The translations under genes and the position numbers were made by a program. Below the pieces are notes generated by a model. The model was not told the origin of the DNA, did not search any database, and worked only from the letters and a program-made list of their open reading frames with translations. From assembly GCF_000337735.1 (NCBI RefSeq), contig NZ_AOHX01000039.1, positions 312,472-376,471 of the forward strand: a stretch of 64,000 bases of DNA, written 5' to 3'. Origin of the DNA: Natronorubrum sulfidifaciens JCM 14089 (lineage in GTDB: Archaea; Halobacteriota; Halobacteria; Halobacteriales; Natrialbaceae). Below, piece after piece: positions 1-8,703 of the stretch (its first letter is position 1; the number at the start of each line of letters is the position of its first letter).

Positions 1-657
1 GATGGCGACGACACGGACGACAGCGACGACGAGACCGACGAATCCGATGCTGACAGCGACGACACGGACGACAGCGACGACGAGACCGACGAGTCCAGTG
101 CTGGCAGCGACGACACGGACGACGCCGACGACACACACACACTGACAACGATCGTCGAAGACGACGACGGTGACCTGATCGAAGACGCCGCCCTCGAAAT
201 AGACGGCTCCGGATTCAACGGGGACGCGACAACCGACGACGACGGCGAAGCCGAGTTCGACGACCTCGAGGACGGCGACTACACCGTGGCCGCCGCCGCA
301 GACGGCTACGAGACGGCCGAGACGGACGTCGAGATCGATGGCGACGACGAGACGATCACCCTGACGCTCGACGCAGCCGACGATGACGACGAGATGAACA
401 CGCTGACGGTGGTTGTCGAGGATGACGACGGCGACCCGATCGAAGACGCCACCGTCGAAGTCGAGGAGGACGTTCGGTTCTTCCCGGACACAGTGGATGA
501 TGCGGAGACCGACGAGGACGGCGAAGCGGAGTTCGATCTCGAGGACGACGACTACACGGTGATCGCCACCGCAGACGGCTACGACGAGGCTGAAACAGAT
601 ATCGAGATCGACGGCGACGACGAGACGATCACCCTGACCCTCGAGGAGGACGACTAA
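1..657 (+). CDS. Asp/Glu-rich secreted protein with two PEGA/carboxypeptidase-regulatory-like domains (5' partial)
   Basis: Only the C-terminal 218 residues are in the window; the frame is open to the left edge. The visible part begins with a low-complexity Asp/Thr/Ser linker made of 17-residue repeats. Two beta-sandwich-like repeats follow, each with the pattern T-L-T-hydrophobic-V-E-D-D-D-G-x-x-I-E-D-A, then D-G-E-A-E-F, then Y-T-V and D-G-Y. This is typical of carboxypeptidase-regulatory-like/PEGA surface modules. Such domains usually sit in secreted or cell-surface proteins, so an export signal is expected upstream of the window. The two domains are about 70 residues each and clearly homologous, suggesting internal duplication. 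No catalytic domain is visible. Confidence 0.75.
   Translation, partial: DGDDTDDSDDETDESDADSDDTDDSDDETDESSAGSDDTDDADDTHTLTTIVEDDDGDLIEDAALEIDGSGFNGDATTDDDGEAEFDDLEDGDYTVAAAADGYETAETDVEIDGDDETITLTLDAADDDDEMNTLTVVVEDDDGDPIEDATVEVEEDVRFFPDTVDDAETDEDGEAEFDLEDDDYTVIATADGYDEAETDIEIDGDDETITLTLEEDD
7..132 (+). repeat. 51-bp tandem coding repeat (17 residues)
   Basis: Two full copies (7-57 and 58-108) and a partial third (109-132) encode D-D-T-D-D-S-D-D-E-T-D-E-S followed by a variable four-residue tail. The first 35 bases of copies one and two are identical. The array may extend left of the window. It forms an extended, highly acidic linker. Confidence 0.85.
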
Positions 658-762
658 CCCGGCCAGTCCCGGCCACGCTCGCCGACGGATGCGCTGGCAG
701 AGATCATATACCGGGATACGAAGCGAGAACTATTTTGTGCCCAAGCGGTGTAGGACCGGTCT

Positions 763-1229
763 GTGAGTGACCGATCAGACGGTGACGCTGCGGCGCCGAT
801 GGACGCCACTGAGTCGATGGCGGCGATTTCTCGAGCGCTGCCCGACGCCGAGCGTCGCCGACTGTTAACGGCGATCAGTGGCGCTGGCGTCGTCGCAATC
901 GCGGGCTGTACGGATGACGACCCTGCTGAGGACGACGTAGCGACCTACGAGGTCGTCTATCTCGACCACGACGAGACGGTCGCAGTTCGAGCGGACGAAG
1001 ACCTGCTCGCTCCAGCACTCGAGACCGGCGTCGAGATTCCGTACTCGTGTGAGGTCGGCACCGGTGGCCAATGTACCGGAGATACGACGGCGATGCCACC
1101 GAGGTCGTCAGCCACGATGGCAACGATTTCCTGACGGACGACCAGTTCGAGGACGGCTGGGTGCTGACCTGTGTTGCCTCCCCCGAGGACGATTTCGAAC
1201 TCGAGGTCGCCCACCTTGCTGACGAGTGA
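763..1229 (+). pseudogene. Decayed 2Fe-2S ferredoxin-domain lipoprotein
   Basis: The GTG start gives an N-terminus with R-R-R-L-L and a lipobox ending A-G-C (Cys49), a Tat-type lipoprotein signal. A plant-type 2Fe-2S domain follows: Y-S-C-E-V-G-T-G-G-Q-C-T. The second cysteine of the canonical C-x4-C-x2-C is Gly (codon GGT instead of TGT). Right after this motif the frame is broken around 1080 by one missing base. The continuation in the neighbouring frame (from about 1071) is unmistakable, with D-F-L-T-D, G-W-V-L-T-C (fourth cluster Cys), A-S-P and a stop at 1227. Two independent lesions argue for a pseudogene rather than a sequencing slip, although the frameshift alone could be an error. 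Confidence 0.8.
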
Positions 1230-1332
1230 TCGACGTCGCCGTCGGCGCTGGGCTGCTCTCTCGGCGCTTCGCTTGGGGCTGGCGGAGTCCGCCCGGCCTC
1301 GAGGACGAGCGCAGCCGTGAGGATGACAACCC

Positions 1333-1482
1333 CTACAACGGGATCGTCGCGACCTCGTCCGACCCGCAGACCGGGCACGTCGTGTCGTCAGCTGTGAGTG
1401 TCGTCCCGCAACGCCGGCACTCGTAGTGAACGAGCGCGTGTCGATCCGCATCGGTGTACTGTTTGATCCAGTCGATAATCAT
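1333..1482 (-). CDS. Small CPxCG zinc-ribbon protein, 49 aa
   Basis: A short ORF reads M-I-I-D-W-I-K-Q-Y, then C-R-R-C-G-T, then C-P-V-C-G-S, and ends at TAG. The paired C-x2-C knuckles, 13 residues apart, are a textbook zinc ribbon of the small one-domain CPxCG proteins abundant in haloarchaea. The ATG is the only start codon between the upstream in-frame stop and the first cysteine. Codon choice is G/C-ending as in neighbouring genes. Function is unknown; members of this class act in protein-protein or nucleic-acid interactions. It lies just downstream of glmS on the same strand, more than 200 bp away, so it is probably transcribed separately. Confidence 0.7.
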   Translation of the reverse strand: MIIDWIKQYTDADRHALVHYECRRCGTTLTADDTTCPVCGSDEVATIPL

Positions 1483-1703
1483 GTGGATTCTATGACTGTC
1501 GTCGGTCAGTGAATCACGTTCATCCCGGCAACAAATACTTTGTGGATATTTGTACCATTATTCGTTCTAGGACTAGACATATATCTAAAATAAAGGCGTT
1601 TCGAGAGATATATCTGGAAGAATGAGCGCCTGTGTCGGAAAACAGCGGCTCTCTCGTCGATACTCGAGCCGTCGGAATCGGCGCTACAAACGGGTCGGGC
1701 CGA

Positions 1704-3512
1704 TCATTCGACCGTGACGCTCTTTGCGAGGTTGCGTGGCTTGTCGATCGGTCGCTCGAGCAGGTCCGCCGCGTGGTAAGAGAGCAGTTGCAACTGGACG
1801 TTTGCGAGCAGCCCCGCCCAGACCGGGTGGGTCTCGGGAACCGACAGCTTCGCGTCGGCGACGTCAGCGAGGGGGTTGTCGTCCGGGCCGACGGCGATGA
1901 TCGGCGCGCCACGGGAGTTGGCCTCGATCGCGTTCGTCTTCGTCTTCTCGACGCCGCTGCCGGTCAACACCGCGATCACCGGCGTCTCGTCGGTGACGAG
2001 CGCGAGCGGCCCGTGTTTGAGTTCGCCCGAGGCGAAGCCTTCCGCGTGCTCGTAGGTGATCTCCTTGAACTTCAACGCCCCCTCGAGCGCGACGGAGTGG
2101 CCGAGTCGGCTGCCGATGAAGAAGTACGACGTGCTGTCTAAGGTCTCCTCGGCGAGTTGCTCGGCTGTCGTGGTTTCGAGGACGGTCTCGACGTGTTCCG
2201 GGAGGTCCGCGAGTGTCTCGAGCATCGCGTCGCGGTCGTCGGCGGGCGTCGCCGTCGGCACGTCAGCCGCAAGCCGCTGGGTGAGCAACGCGAGCGTGAC
2301 TGCCTGCGAGGAGTAGGTCTTCGTCGCCGCAACGCCGACTTCCGGGCCGGCGCGGATGTAGATCGCGTCGTCGGCCTCACGGGCGGCCGTCGAGCCGACG
2401 ACGTTTGTGACGGCGAGCGAGCGTGCACCGCGAGCGGTGGCCGTTCGAACGGCATCGAGTGTGTCAGCCGTCTCGCCGCTTTGGGTGACGGCGACGACGA
2501 GCGTGTTCTCGTCGACGGGTCCCGACGTCGCCTCGTACTCGCTCGCACGGAGGACTTCCGTCGGAATTCCTGCGGCTCGCAACAGCTGTCCACTGTACAT
2601 CGCAGCGTGATAGGAGGTCCCACAGGCGACGAACTGGACGGTTTCTACGTCCGCAAACGAGCCGGCCGGGAGCTCCTCGAAGGCGACCTCACCGTCTTCG
2701 ATCCGGCCCTCGATCGTGTTCGAGAGCGCGGTCGGCTGCGAGTTGATCTCTTTTAACATGTAGTGGTCGTACTCGCCTTTCCCTGCATCCTCGGGGTCCC
2801 AGTCGACGGTGTCGACCGCTCGCTCAACCGGCGTCCCCTCGAGGTCGCTGATCCGGTAGGAGTCGGGCTCGAGCACGACGAGGTCGCCGTCCTCGAGGTA
2901 GATGACCTCGTCGGTGTGATCGAGAAACGCCGGGACGTCGCTGGCGAGGAACCACTCCTCGTCGTCCAGCCCGAGCACGAGCGGCGAGCCTTTCCGGGCG
3001 GCGTACACCGCCTCCTCGCCGTCGACGATCGCGGCGATCGCGTAGCTGCCCTCGAGCGTCTCGACGGCCCGTCGAACCGCCAGTTCGGTGTCGCCGGTGG
3101 TCTCCCGGTACTCGTCGATGAGATGGGGGATCACTTCCGTGTCGGTGTCGCTTTCGAACTCGTGGCCCTTCGCTTTGAGCTCCGTTCGAAGCTCGTCGTA
3201 GTTGTCGATGACGCCATTGTGGACGACAGCGACGTCGCCGACGGTGTCCGTATGCGGATGGGCGTTCTCGTCGGTCGGCGGCCCGTGAGTGCTCCAGCGC
3301 GTGTGGCCGATGCCCATGTTCCCGTTCGGACGCCCACTCAGGGTCGATTTCAGGTCGGATACCTCACCCGAGCATTTGTGGACCTTGACGCCGGAGCCGT
3401 TCTGGACGGCGATGCCGGCAGAGTCGTACCCTCGGTACTCGAGGTTCTCGAGCCCGGACAGGAGTGTCTCTGCTGCGTCTCCGTGACCGATACGCGCGAT
3501 GATGCCACACAT
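1704..3512 (-). CDS. glmS: Glutamine--fructose-6-phosphate aminotransferase (isomerizing)
   Basis: The enzyme makes glucosamine-6-phosphate from fructose-6-phosphate and glutamine, the first step to UDP-GlcNAc. The 602-residue length matches the family. The start was set at Met-Cys-Gly-Ile because Cys2 is the obligatory N-terminal glutaminase nucleophile. An open frame of over 400 bp continues upstream but would bury that Cys. Visible motifs are G-Y-D-S-A-G-I-A in the glutaminase domain, the two SIS domains with G-T-S-Y-H-A and S-Q-S-G-E-T-A-D-T, the E-G-F-A-S-G-E-L-K-H-G-P stretch, and the canonical C-terminus D-K-P-R-N-L-A-K-S-V-T-V-E. It lies at one edge of the glycan locus, with glmM at the other edge. 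Confidence 0.97.
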   Translation of the reverse strand: MCGIIARIGHGDAAETLLSGLENLEYRGYDSAGIAVQNGSGVKVHKCSGEVSDLKSTLSGRPNGNMGIGHTRWSTHGPPTDENAHPHTDTVGDVAVVHNGVIDNYDELRTELKAKGHEFESDTDTEVIPHLIDEYRETTGDTELAVRRAVETLEGSYAIAAIVDGEEAVYAARKGSPLVLGLDDEEWFLASDVPAFLDHTDEVIYLEDGDLVVLEPDSYRISDLEGTPVERAVDTVDWDPEDAGKGEYDHYMLKEINSQPTALSNTIEGRIEDGEVAFEELPAGSFADVETVQFVACGTSYHAAMYSGQLLRAAGIPTEVLRASEYEATSGPVDENTLVVAVTQSGETADTLDAVRTATARGARSLAVTNVVGSTAAREADDAIYIRAGPEVGVAATKTYSSQAVTLALLTQRLAADVPTATPADDRDAMLETLADLPEHVETVLETTTAEQLAEETLDSTSYFFIGSRLGHSVALEGALKFKEITYEHAEGFASGELKHGPLALVTDETPVIAVLTGSGVEKTKTNAIEANSRGAPIIAVGPDDNPLADVADAKLSVPETHPVWAGLLANVQLQLLSYHAADLLERPIDKPRNLAKSVTVE

Positions 3513-4146
3513 TAGTGGCTCACCTCCGTTCGCGTGGCGGCCGTCGACCACGTCACATCGCCGTCCGAACGGGATCGAACGGGACGGGCTGTGCACGTGA
3601 CGGTCGTATCCAGTCGGTTCGGGGCGGCTGCCTGTGATGCAGTACGCGTGTATGTCATTGTTGTCACCGACCCGTGTTCGCCGATTACCGGCCGTCGGGT
3701 CTCTACACACATCAACTCGGAGAGCGCCCATTACTATACCACGAATAAGACAGTCGCTTTCGGCTGTGTATGCCAGCGCTCGGTTGCAGATTTCACAATC
3801 AACGTCAGACACGTATCGGTGTGGGATGCAACCCACGAGCGTCGCCAGGGTCGATCCGATCTCGAAGTACGCGTGACACACGCCGATTCCGCGACGAAAA
3901 CCGGCCGATACCGTAAGCCGAGGGTCGGAGCCAGCCGACTCGAGCCACAAGCGACTCGATCAAAACCGTTCACGAACTGATTTCGTACTGTTGTGGCGTC
4001 ACCGAGGACGGCCGGTGGCGAACGCACGGTTCACACACGAATCGCACTCGAGTGCGTGGACAACGAGTGCCGACGGTGACGGTGTGATCGGTTCAAACTG
4101 CGTCGGTGTCCGCTGTCCGTGTCGAGCAGTTCGGATCGCGACGTGG
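3513..4146. other. Intergenic region upstream of glmS, no gene supported
   Basis: About 630 bp lies between glmS and a regulator gene on the same strand. Several frames are open, including an extension of the glmS frame, but none has a recognisable domain, a plausible start or consistent codon usage. It should contain the glmS promoter. A weak TATA-like stretch is seen near 3733-3750, with no further support. Confidence 0.4.
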
Positions 4147-4812
4147 TTACGGAACCGGGTTCTCGACGTCGTCTGACTCGGTTTCGTCGGGTGACCGGTC
4201 GGACAGGATGATGACGTTCTCTCGGCCAGCCGATGTCTTTTCGATCATCCCGTCGTCGTGCATCTGCGAGCAGATCCGGCTGACTTTCGACTTCGACCAC
4301 CCGGTCTCTTCAGCGATTCGGTGTTGGCGAATGCGGCCGTGGTTTGCGATGAGCAGCCGAACCACCAGTCCCTCGTCGCTCAGGAGTTTCGAGGGTGTGT
4401 CGGGTTCGAAATACTGGTCGTATGACTGGGTCTCGGTGGGTGAGCTGTTGGTCGGTGTCGATTCGGTCGCTCGCTCGCCTGTCGCTGCTGGGTCGGCCGC
4501 TGTCGCCGATACTGGGGCATCTGTCGCGATATCGACAGTTCGGTTCGACACTGTCTCGGCGAGGCGGACACCGACCAGCCCGCCGATCAGTAAGAACAGC
4601 ACCACGATCAGGGCAGCTTCCCAGAGCGATGAAACCTGCAGCAGTGACATCCACGAGAACAATCCTCCGGGCAGATCACTCGCTCCGAGGACTGGCGATG
4701 CGGTCGTCTGTCCGTCGAGATGGGAACTCAAAGCCGACACGCTGTCGGTCGAGATCGGCGTGTAACTCGACCGGAGCGTGGTTCCGATTCCGATCTGGGA
4801 AGTTGATACCAT
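4147..4812 (-). CDS. Membrane-anchored winged-helix transcriptional regulator
   Basis: This 221-residue protein has one hydrophobic segment around residues 65-85 (A-A-L-I-V-V-L-F-L-L-I-G-G-L-V-G-V), a Ser/Thr/Pro-rich linker, and a C-terminal winged helix from about residue 145. The helix region reads L-L-I-A-N-H-G-R-I-R-Q-H-R-I-A-E-E-T-G-W-S-K-S, then V-S-R-I-C and a wing with G-M-I-E-K. This pattern fits haloarchaeal membrane HTH regulators (DUF7343/MarR-like). An extracytoplasmic N-terminal part with a cytoplasmic DNA-binding domain suggests an envelope sensor-regulator. It stands divergently next to the first glycan gene, so it may control the locus; this is inference from position. Confidence 0.8.
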   Translation of the reverse strand: MVSTSQIGIGTTLRSSYTPISTDSVSALSSHLDGQTTASPVLGASDLPGGLFSWMSLLQVSSLWEAALIVVLFLLIGGLVGVRLAETVSNRTVDIATDAPVSATAADPAATGERATESTPTNSSPTETQSYDQYFEPDTPSKLLSDEGLVVRLLIANHGRIRQHRIAEETGWSKSKVSRICSQMHDDGMIEKTSAGRENVIILSDRSPDETESDDVENPVP

Positions 4813-5033
4813 GGGTTTCGCGGTTTTGAGACGGCCGGTGCGTGGTCGACCACTGCAACTGTGACCTCGCCGACCGCACTGGTGATTCGGACGCTGGTGC
4901 CTTCATTATGGATTCGCATATCCTCGTTTAACAACGGTTTAAACGCTCAGACGGGCGATTCGAGGCGAAACGACTGTAGCGGCCGCAACCCCCTCCGAAA
5001 GCGGTGTTCTCGTCGGATGACGCTGCTACAACC

Positions 5034-5057
5034 GGTTTATTCGAGGTATAGTAAACC
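5034..5057 (+). promoter_or_regulatory. Shared glycan-locus promoter element, copy A
   Basis: Read in the plus direction the site is GGTTTAT, 5 nt, then GTATAGTAA and ACC. It fits the pattern TTTAY-N5-CKATARTAA found before other genes of this locus, and its outer hexamers (GGTTTA and TAAACC) form an exact inverted repeat spaced by 12 nt. It lies 106 nt before the nucleotide-sugar dehydrogenase start, implying a leader of roughly 80 nt. Confidence 0.5.
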
Positions 5058-5163
5058 CACCACACGGAGTTGGCCGGATTGAGGACTACCCGTGAGTTGC
5101 GGACGGCATCGGACCGGAGCCACCGTCGCACTCGTGTGACGGTCCAGTGACACCGAATCAGCC

Positions 5164-6561
5164 ATGACCACGACAATCAGCAACACCGAAAAGCGAGCGA
5201 GCGACCGAGCGACCGATCAGTACTCACTGCAGACGGGTGACGACGGAACAACCCTCCAGCATACCGAGCAACCGCTTCGGGAGGCAACGATCTGTGTCGT
5301 CGGACTCGGCTACGTCGGACTCCCGCTTGCAGTCGGGTTTGCACAGTCGAACTACCGCGTCGTCGGCTACGACATCGACGAATCGACAGTCGACCAGCTC
5401 CAATCGGGCGTCGACACGACCGGCGATCTCTCCGATGACGCGATTCAGGACGGCGATATCTCCTACACAACCGACGCGAGCCAGATCAGCGATGCAGACT
5501 ACATCATCATCGCCGTCCCGACGCCGATCGATGAGGACAACCGACCCGACCTCAGCTACATCGAAAGCGCGGCGACCACCGTCGGCTCGAAGATGAACCC
5601 CGGGAGCACAGTTATCCTCGAGTCGACCGTCTACCCCGGCTCGACGCGTGACGTCCTCGTCCCGGCACTCGAGGACGCATCCGACCTCACCGCAGGCGAG
5701 GACTTCTTCGTCGGCTACTCGCCCGAGCGCGCAACGCCCGGCGACGACGCACACGGCCTCGCAGACGTCGTCAAGGTCGTCAGTGGACAGAACGAAAAGG
5801 TGCTCGATGACGTGGCGACGCTGTACGAGTCGGTCGTCGACGCAGGCGTCCACCGAGCCCCATCGATCGAGGTCGCCGAAGCCTGCAAGGTCGTTGAGAA
5901 CACCCAGCGAGACCTCAACATCGCGTTCGTCAACGAACTTTCGATGGCACTCGAGCGTCTGGATGTCGACGGACAGGCGGTCCTCGAGGCCGCGGGCACG
6001 AAGTGGAACTTCCACGATTACCGACCGGGTCTGGTCGGTGGCCACTGCATTCCCGTCGATCCGTACTTTTTCACCTACCGGTCGGCTCAGGAAGGGTTCG
6101 AACCGGAACTCATGCAGATGAGTCGAAAGGTAAACGAGTCGGTACCCGACCACGTCGCCGAACTGACGATCAAGGCGCTCAACGAGTGTCACAAGACGCT
6201 TCGCGAGAGTCGGGTGCTGGTGCTTGGGCTGGCTTATAAACCCGGCGTCGGCGACGTTCGAAGCTCGAAGGTCGAAGCCGTCATCGACACCCTTCAGGAG
6301 TACGAAATCGACATCGAAGGCTTCGATCCGTTCGTCGACGACGAGACGATCGAGGACCGCTTCGGAATCCACGCTCAACAGCGACTCTCGTTCGAGGGGA
6401 TCGACGCCATCATGCTCGCGACTCCGCACGAGGAGTTCGAGGGACTGGATCTCGAGGCCGTGTCGACTGAACTCGCCGAGAATCCCGCACTGATCGACGT
6501 CACTGGCACACTCGAGGAAGCCACAGCCACCGACGCGGGGTTTGTCTACCGCCGGTTATGA
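5164..6561 (+). CDS. UDP-sugar 6-dehydrogenase (WecC/AglM family)
   Basis: This enzyme oxidises C6 of a nucleotide sugar to a uronic acid with two NAD+. The Rossmann motif G-L-G-Y-V-G-L-P begins near residue 46. The central domain has K-V-V-E-N-T-Q-R-D, and the active-site cysteine lies in G-G-H-C-I-P-V-D-P-Y (Cys295). The C-terminal UDP-binding domain contains L-A-Y-K-P-G-V-x-D-V-R-x-S. Length (465 aa) is usual, with about 40 extra acidic N-terminal residues. The H-C-I-P-V-D-P-Y form is typical of the UDP-ManNAc/UDP-GlcNAc dehydrogenase branch, but UDP-glucose dehydrogenases (AglM) cannot be excluded. It is first in a plus-strand run of four glycan genes. Confidence 0.93.
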   Translation: MTTTISNTEKRASDRATDQYSLQTGDDGTTLQHTEQPLREATICVVGLGYVGLPLAVGFAQSNYRVVGYDIDESTVDQLQSGVDTTGDLSDDAIQDGDISYTTDASQISDADYIIIAVPTPIDEDNRPDLSYIESAATTVGSKMNPGSTVILESTVYPGSTRDVLVPALEDASDLTAGEDFFVGYSPERATPGDDAHGLADVVKVVSGQNEKVLDDVATLYESVVDAGVHRAPSIEVAEACKVVENTQRDLNIAFVNELSMALERLDVDGQAVLEAAGTKWNFHDYRPGLVGGHCIPVDPYFFTYRSAQEGFEPELMQMSRKVNESVPDHVAELTIKALNECHKTLRESRVLVLGLAYKPGVGDVRSSKVEAVIDTLQEYEIDIEGFDPFVDDETIEDRFGIHAQQRLSFEGIDAIMLATPHEEFEGLDLEAVSTELAENPALIDVTGTLEEATATDAGFVYRRL

Positions 6562-6670
6562 GCCCTCGGAGTCACCCCGCCGACAGCGGAGCCGAATCGG
6601 CGACGCGGCGCATGCTGTCGGCTGCCGTCGCCGGTCGACACGGGACGCACATCATGGAGGTGGCGTGACG

Positions 6671-7744
6671 ATGCGAGTCGTGGTGACGATCCAACATCCC
6701 GGCCACGTCCACTTCTTTCGCCATCCCATCGCGGAGTTGCGCGCCCGTGGCCACGAGGTCCACGTCTTCGCCCGCGAGAGTGACGTGGCGATCGCACTCT
6801 TAGAGGCGTACGACATCGACCACGAGGTACTGGCCGGCGAGTCGGACTCGCTGCTCTCGCTGGCGGCCGTACAGGCGACCTACGAGATGCGACTGCTGGC
6901 CCGGGCGCGACGGATCAAGCCGGACGTGATCACGGCGATCGGTGGCGTCGCCGCTGCCCACGTGGCGTCGGTGCTGGGCACGAAGAGCGTCGTGTTCTAC
7001 GACACCGAACACGCGACGCTCATCACGAAACTCGCCTACCCGTTCGCGGACGTAATCTGTACGCCATCGTGTTACCGCGGCGAGATCGGCCCGGCCCAGC
7101 GGACGTATCCGGGGTATCACGAACTCGCCTATCTCCACCCCGACCGCTTCGAGCCTGATCCGACAGTCCTCGAGGACGTCGGGCTCGAGCCCGACGACCG
7201 GTTCGCTCTCGTCCGACTCAGCAGTTGGGAAGCCTCACACGACGTCGGCCACGGCGGGTTCGACGACCCACGCGAGGTCATCGATCGGCTCGAGGCCGCG
7301 GGCTGTTCGGTCCTGCTGACCGTGGAAGGCGAGCCCCCAGCCGACCTCGCATCCTACCAGTTTCGGACGTCGCCGGAGCGAATGCACGACCTGCTCGCCG
7401 TCGCCGACGTGGTCGTCAGTGAAGGGGCAACGACCGCCGCCGAGGCAGCGGTGCTCGGGACGCCGGCGATCTACGTGAATCCAGCGTCGCTCGGCTACAC
7501 GGCTGAACTCGAGGCCGAGTACGGGCTGTTGTTCGGGTTCAACGGCTCGGATCGCCACACGCGCGCACTCGAGAAAACGAGCGCAGTTCTCGAGGCGCCC
7601 GCCGAGACGTGGACACGGCGGCGCAAGCGCCTGCTCGAGGATCGGATCGACGTGACGGCATTCGTCGTCCGACAACTCGAGACGGTCACGGAGCCACAGG
7701 CGTCGAACCGATCACCATCCGCAACCAACCCGAGCGAATCATGA
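6671..7744 (+). CDS. DUF354 family glycosyltransferase-like protein
   Basis: The 357-residue protein starts M-R-V-V-V-T-I-Q-H-P-G-H-V-H-F-F-R-H-P-I, the signature N-terminus of DUF354, a GT-B fold family related to UDP-GlcNAc 2-epimerases and MurG-like transferases. A second-domain nucleotide-sugar loop is visible as S-E-G-A-T-T-A-A-E-A-A-V-L-G-T-P-A-I-Y-V. An upstream in-frame ATG would add a basic, non-conserved tail, so the start was placed at the conserved MRVVV. Its stop overlaps the next gene in an ATGA junction, indicating translational coupling. Substrate is unknown. Confidence 0.85.
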   Translation: MRVVVTIQHPGHVHFFRHPIAELRARGHEVHVFARESDVAIALLEAYDIDHEVLAGESDSLLSLAAVQATYEMRLLARARRIKPDVITAIGGVAAAHVASVLGTKSVVFYDTEHATLITKLAYPFADVICTPSCYRGEIGPAQRTYPGYHELAYLHPDRFEPDPTVLEDVGLEPDDRFALVRLSSWEASHDVGHGGFDDPREVIDRLEAAGCSVLLTVEGEPPADLASYQFRTSPERMHDLLAVADVVVSEGATTAAEAAVLGTPAIYVNPASLGYTAELEAEYGLLFGFNGSDRHTRALEKTSAVLEAPAETWTRRRKRLLEDRIDVTAFVVRQLETVTEPQASNRSPSATNPSES

Positions 7745-8703
7745 AGGTCCTCCAGTTGGTTACTTCCCCGCGGCCGTTTTTCGACCAGCAGGTGTCGGCA
7801 CTCGAGGCGCGTGGCGTCGACTGTACCGTCTGTAGCGTCCCCGGCGCACACCGCGGCGATTCGACCCGCTCGCCGACGGACTACCTGCGGTTTTACCCGA
7901 AGATCCTCTCGGAACTTCGCTCCGGTGAGTACGATCTGGTCCACGCGAACTACGGGCTCGTCGCGCCGTTCGCTCTCGCACAGCCGATTCGGCCAGTGAT
8001 CCTGACCCTGTGGGGAACGGACCTGATGAGCGAGCAGTCGTGGCTGCGCTCGCTCAGCCAACACAGCGCCCGCCACGCGACCGCGACGGTTGTTCCCACC
8101 CGAACGATGGCACGCACACTCGAGGCCGACCACGAACTCATTCCGTTCGGCGTCGACACGGAGCTCTTTCGACCGATGCCCAAAGCGGCGGCCCGGGACC
8201 GTATTGGCTGGGACACCGATCGACCGATCGCGCTCTTTCCGTACGACTCCAGCCGTGGCGTGAAAGATTACGCTCGCGCTCGTCGGCTCGTCGACCGGGC
8301 CGACATCGACCTCGAACTCCGTACGGTCACCGGGGTCGACCATGATAAAATACCCGCCTATATGAACGCAAGCGATGTTCTGCTCGTTACCTCAAAGCGA
8401 GAGAGTGGGCCGATGGTTGTCAAAGAAGCCGCCGCATGTAGCCTTCCGGTCGTCTCGACCGACGTTGGATTCGTCCGCGAGACTGTCGGAGACGTGCACA
8501 ACTGCGTCGTCAGCGACGACGACGACGCGTTGATCGACGGCCTCGAGGCCGTCATCGAATCGGACAGCAGAGCTAACGGCTGCGACACGATCGATGGACT
8601 CGGCATCGAGGCGCTGGGCGAGAGCCTTCACGGGCTGTATCGTCGCGTCCTCGGTCGAGACGAGCCGACGAGTCGCCGAACGGAGGCCGGCCATGGGATA
8701 TAA
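7741..8703 (+). CDS. Glycosyltransferase family 4 (GT-B)
   Basis: The 320-residue GT4-type enzyme has an N-terminal acceptor domain starting M-K-V-L-Q-L-V-T and a D-L-V-H-A-N-Y-G strand. The C-terminal donor domain contains P-F-G-V-D-T-E-L-F-R-P, then the E-x7-E-like motif region R-E-S-G-P-M-V-V-K-E-A-A-A-C-S-L-P-V-V-S. It likely adds a sugar to the growing glycan at the cytoplasmic membrane face. The ATG lies inside the preceding stop (ATGA) and the end overlaps the following membrane gene, so the four genes form an operon. The donor sugar cannot be read from sequence. Confidence 0.9.
   Translation: MKVLQLVTSPRPFFDQQVSALEARGVDCTVCSVPGAHRGDSTRSPTDYLRFYPKILSELRSGEYDLVHANYGLVAPFALAQPIRPVILTLWGTDLMSEQSWLRSLSQHSARHATATVVPTRTMARTLEADHELIPFGVDTELFRPMPKAAARDRIGWDTDRPIALFPYDSSRGVKDYARARRLVDRADIDLELRTVTGVDHDKIPAYMNASDVLLVTSKRESGPMVVKEAAACSLPVVSTDVGFVRETVGDVHNCVVSDDDDALIDGLEAVIESDSRANGCDTIDGLGIEALGESLHGLYRRVLGRDEPTSRRTEAGHGI

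Noticed and set aside
1-132. CRISPR-like array at the window start
   Set aside because: The repeats are in-frame coding repeats without spacers of uniform length.
3513-3950. A glmS reading frame open far upstream of the Met-Cys-Gly start
   Set aside because: GlmS needs Cys2 free at the N-terminus after Met removal; the extension has no domain and would abolish activity. The open frame is a by-product of high GC content.
4931-4950. Sequence with two GTTTAA stretches as another shared promoter copy
   Set aside because: The spacing between the blocks differs from N12 and no TATA-like core follows, so it does not fit the element.
5224-6429. A 401-codon minus-strand frame opposite the nucleotide-sugar dehydrogenase
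   Set aside because: The sense gene is certain from its Rossmann and active-site motifs; the antisense frame lacks any recognisable feature.
7609-7740. N-terminal extension of the GT4 gene
   Set aside because: It overlaps the end of the DUF354 gene in another phase; the ATGA junction and family N-terminus MKVLQL fix the start.
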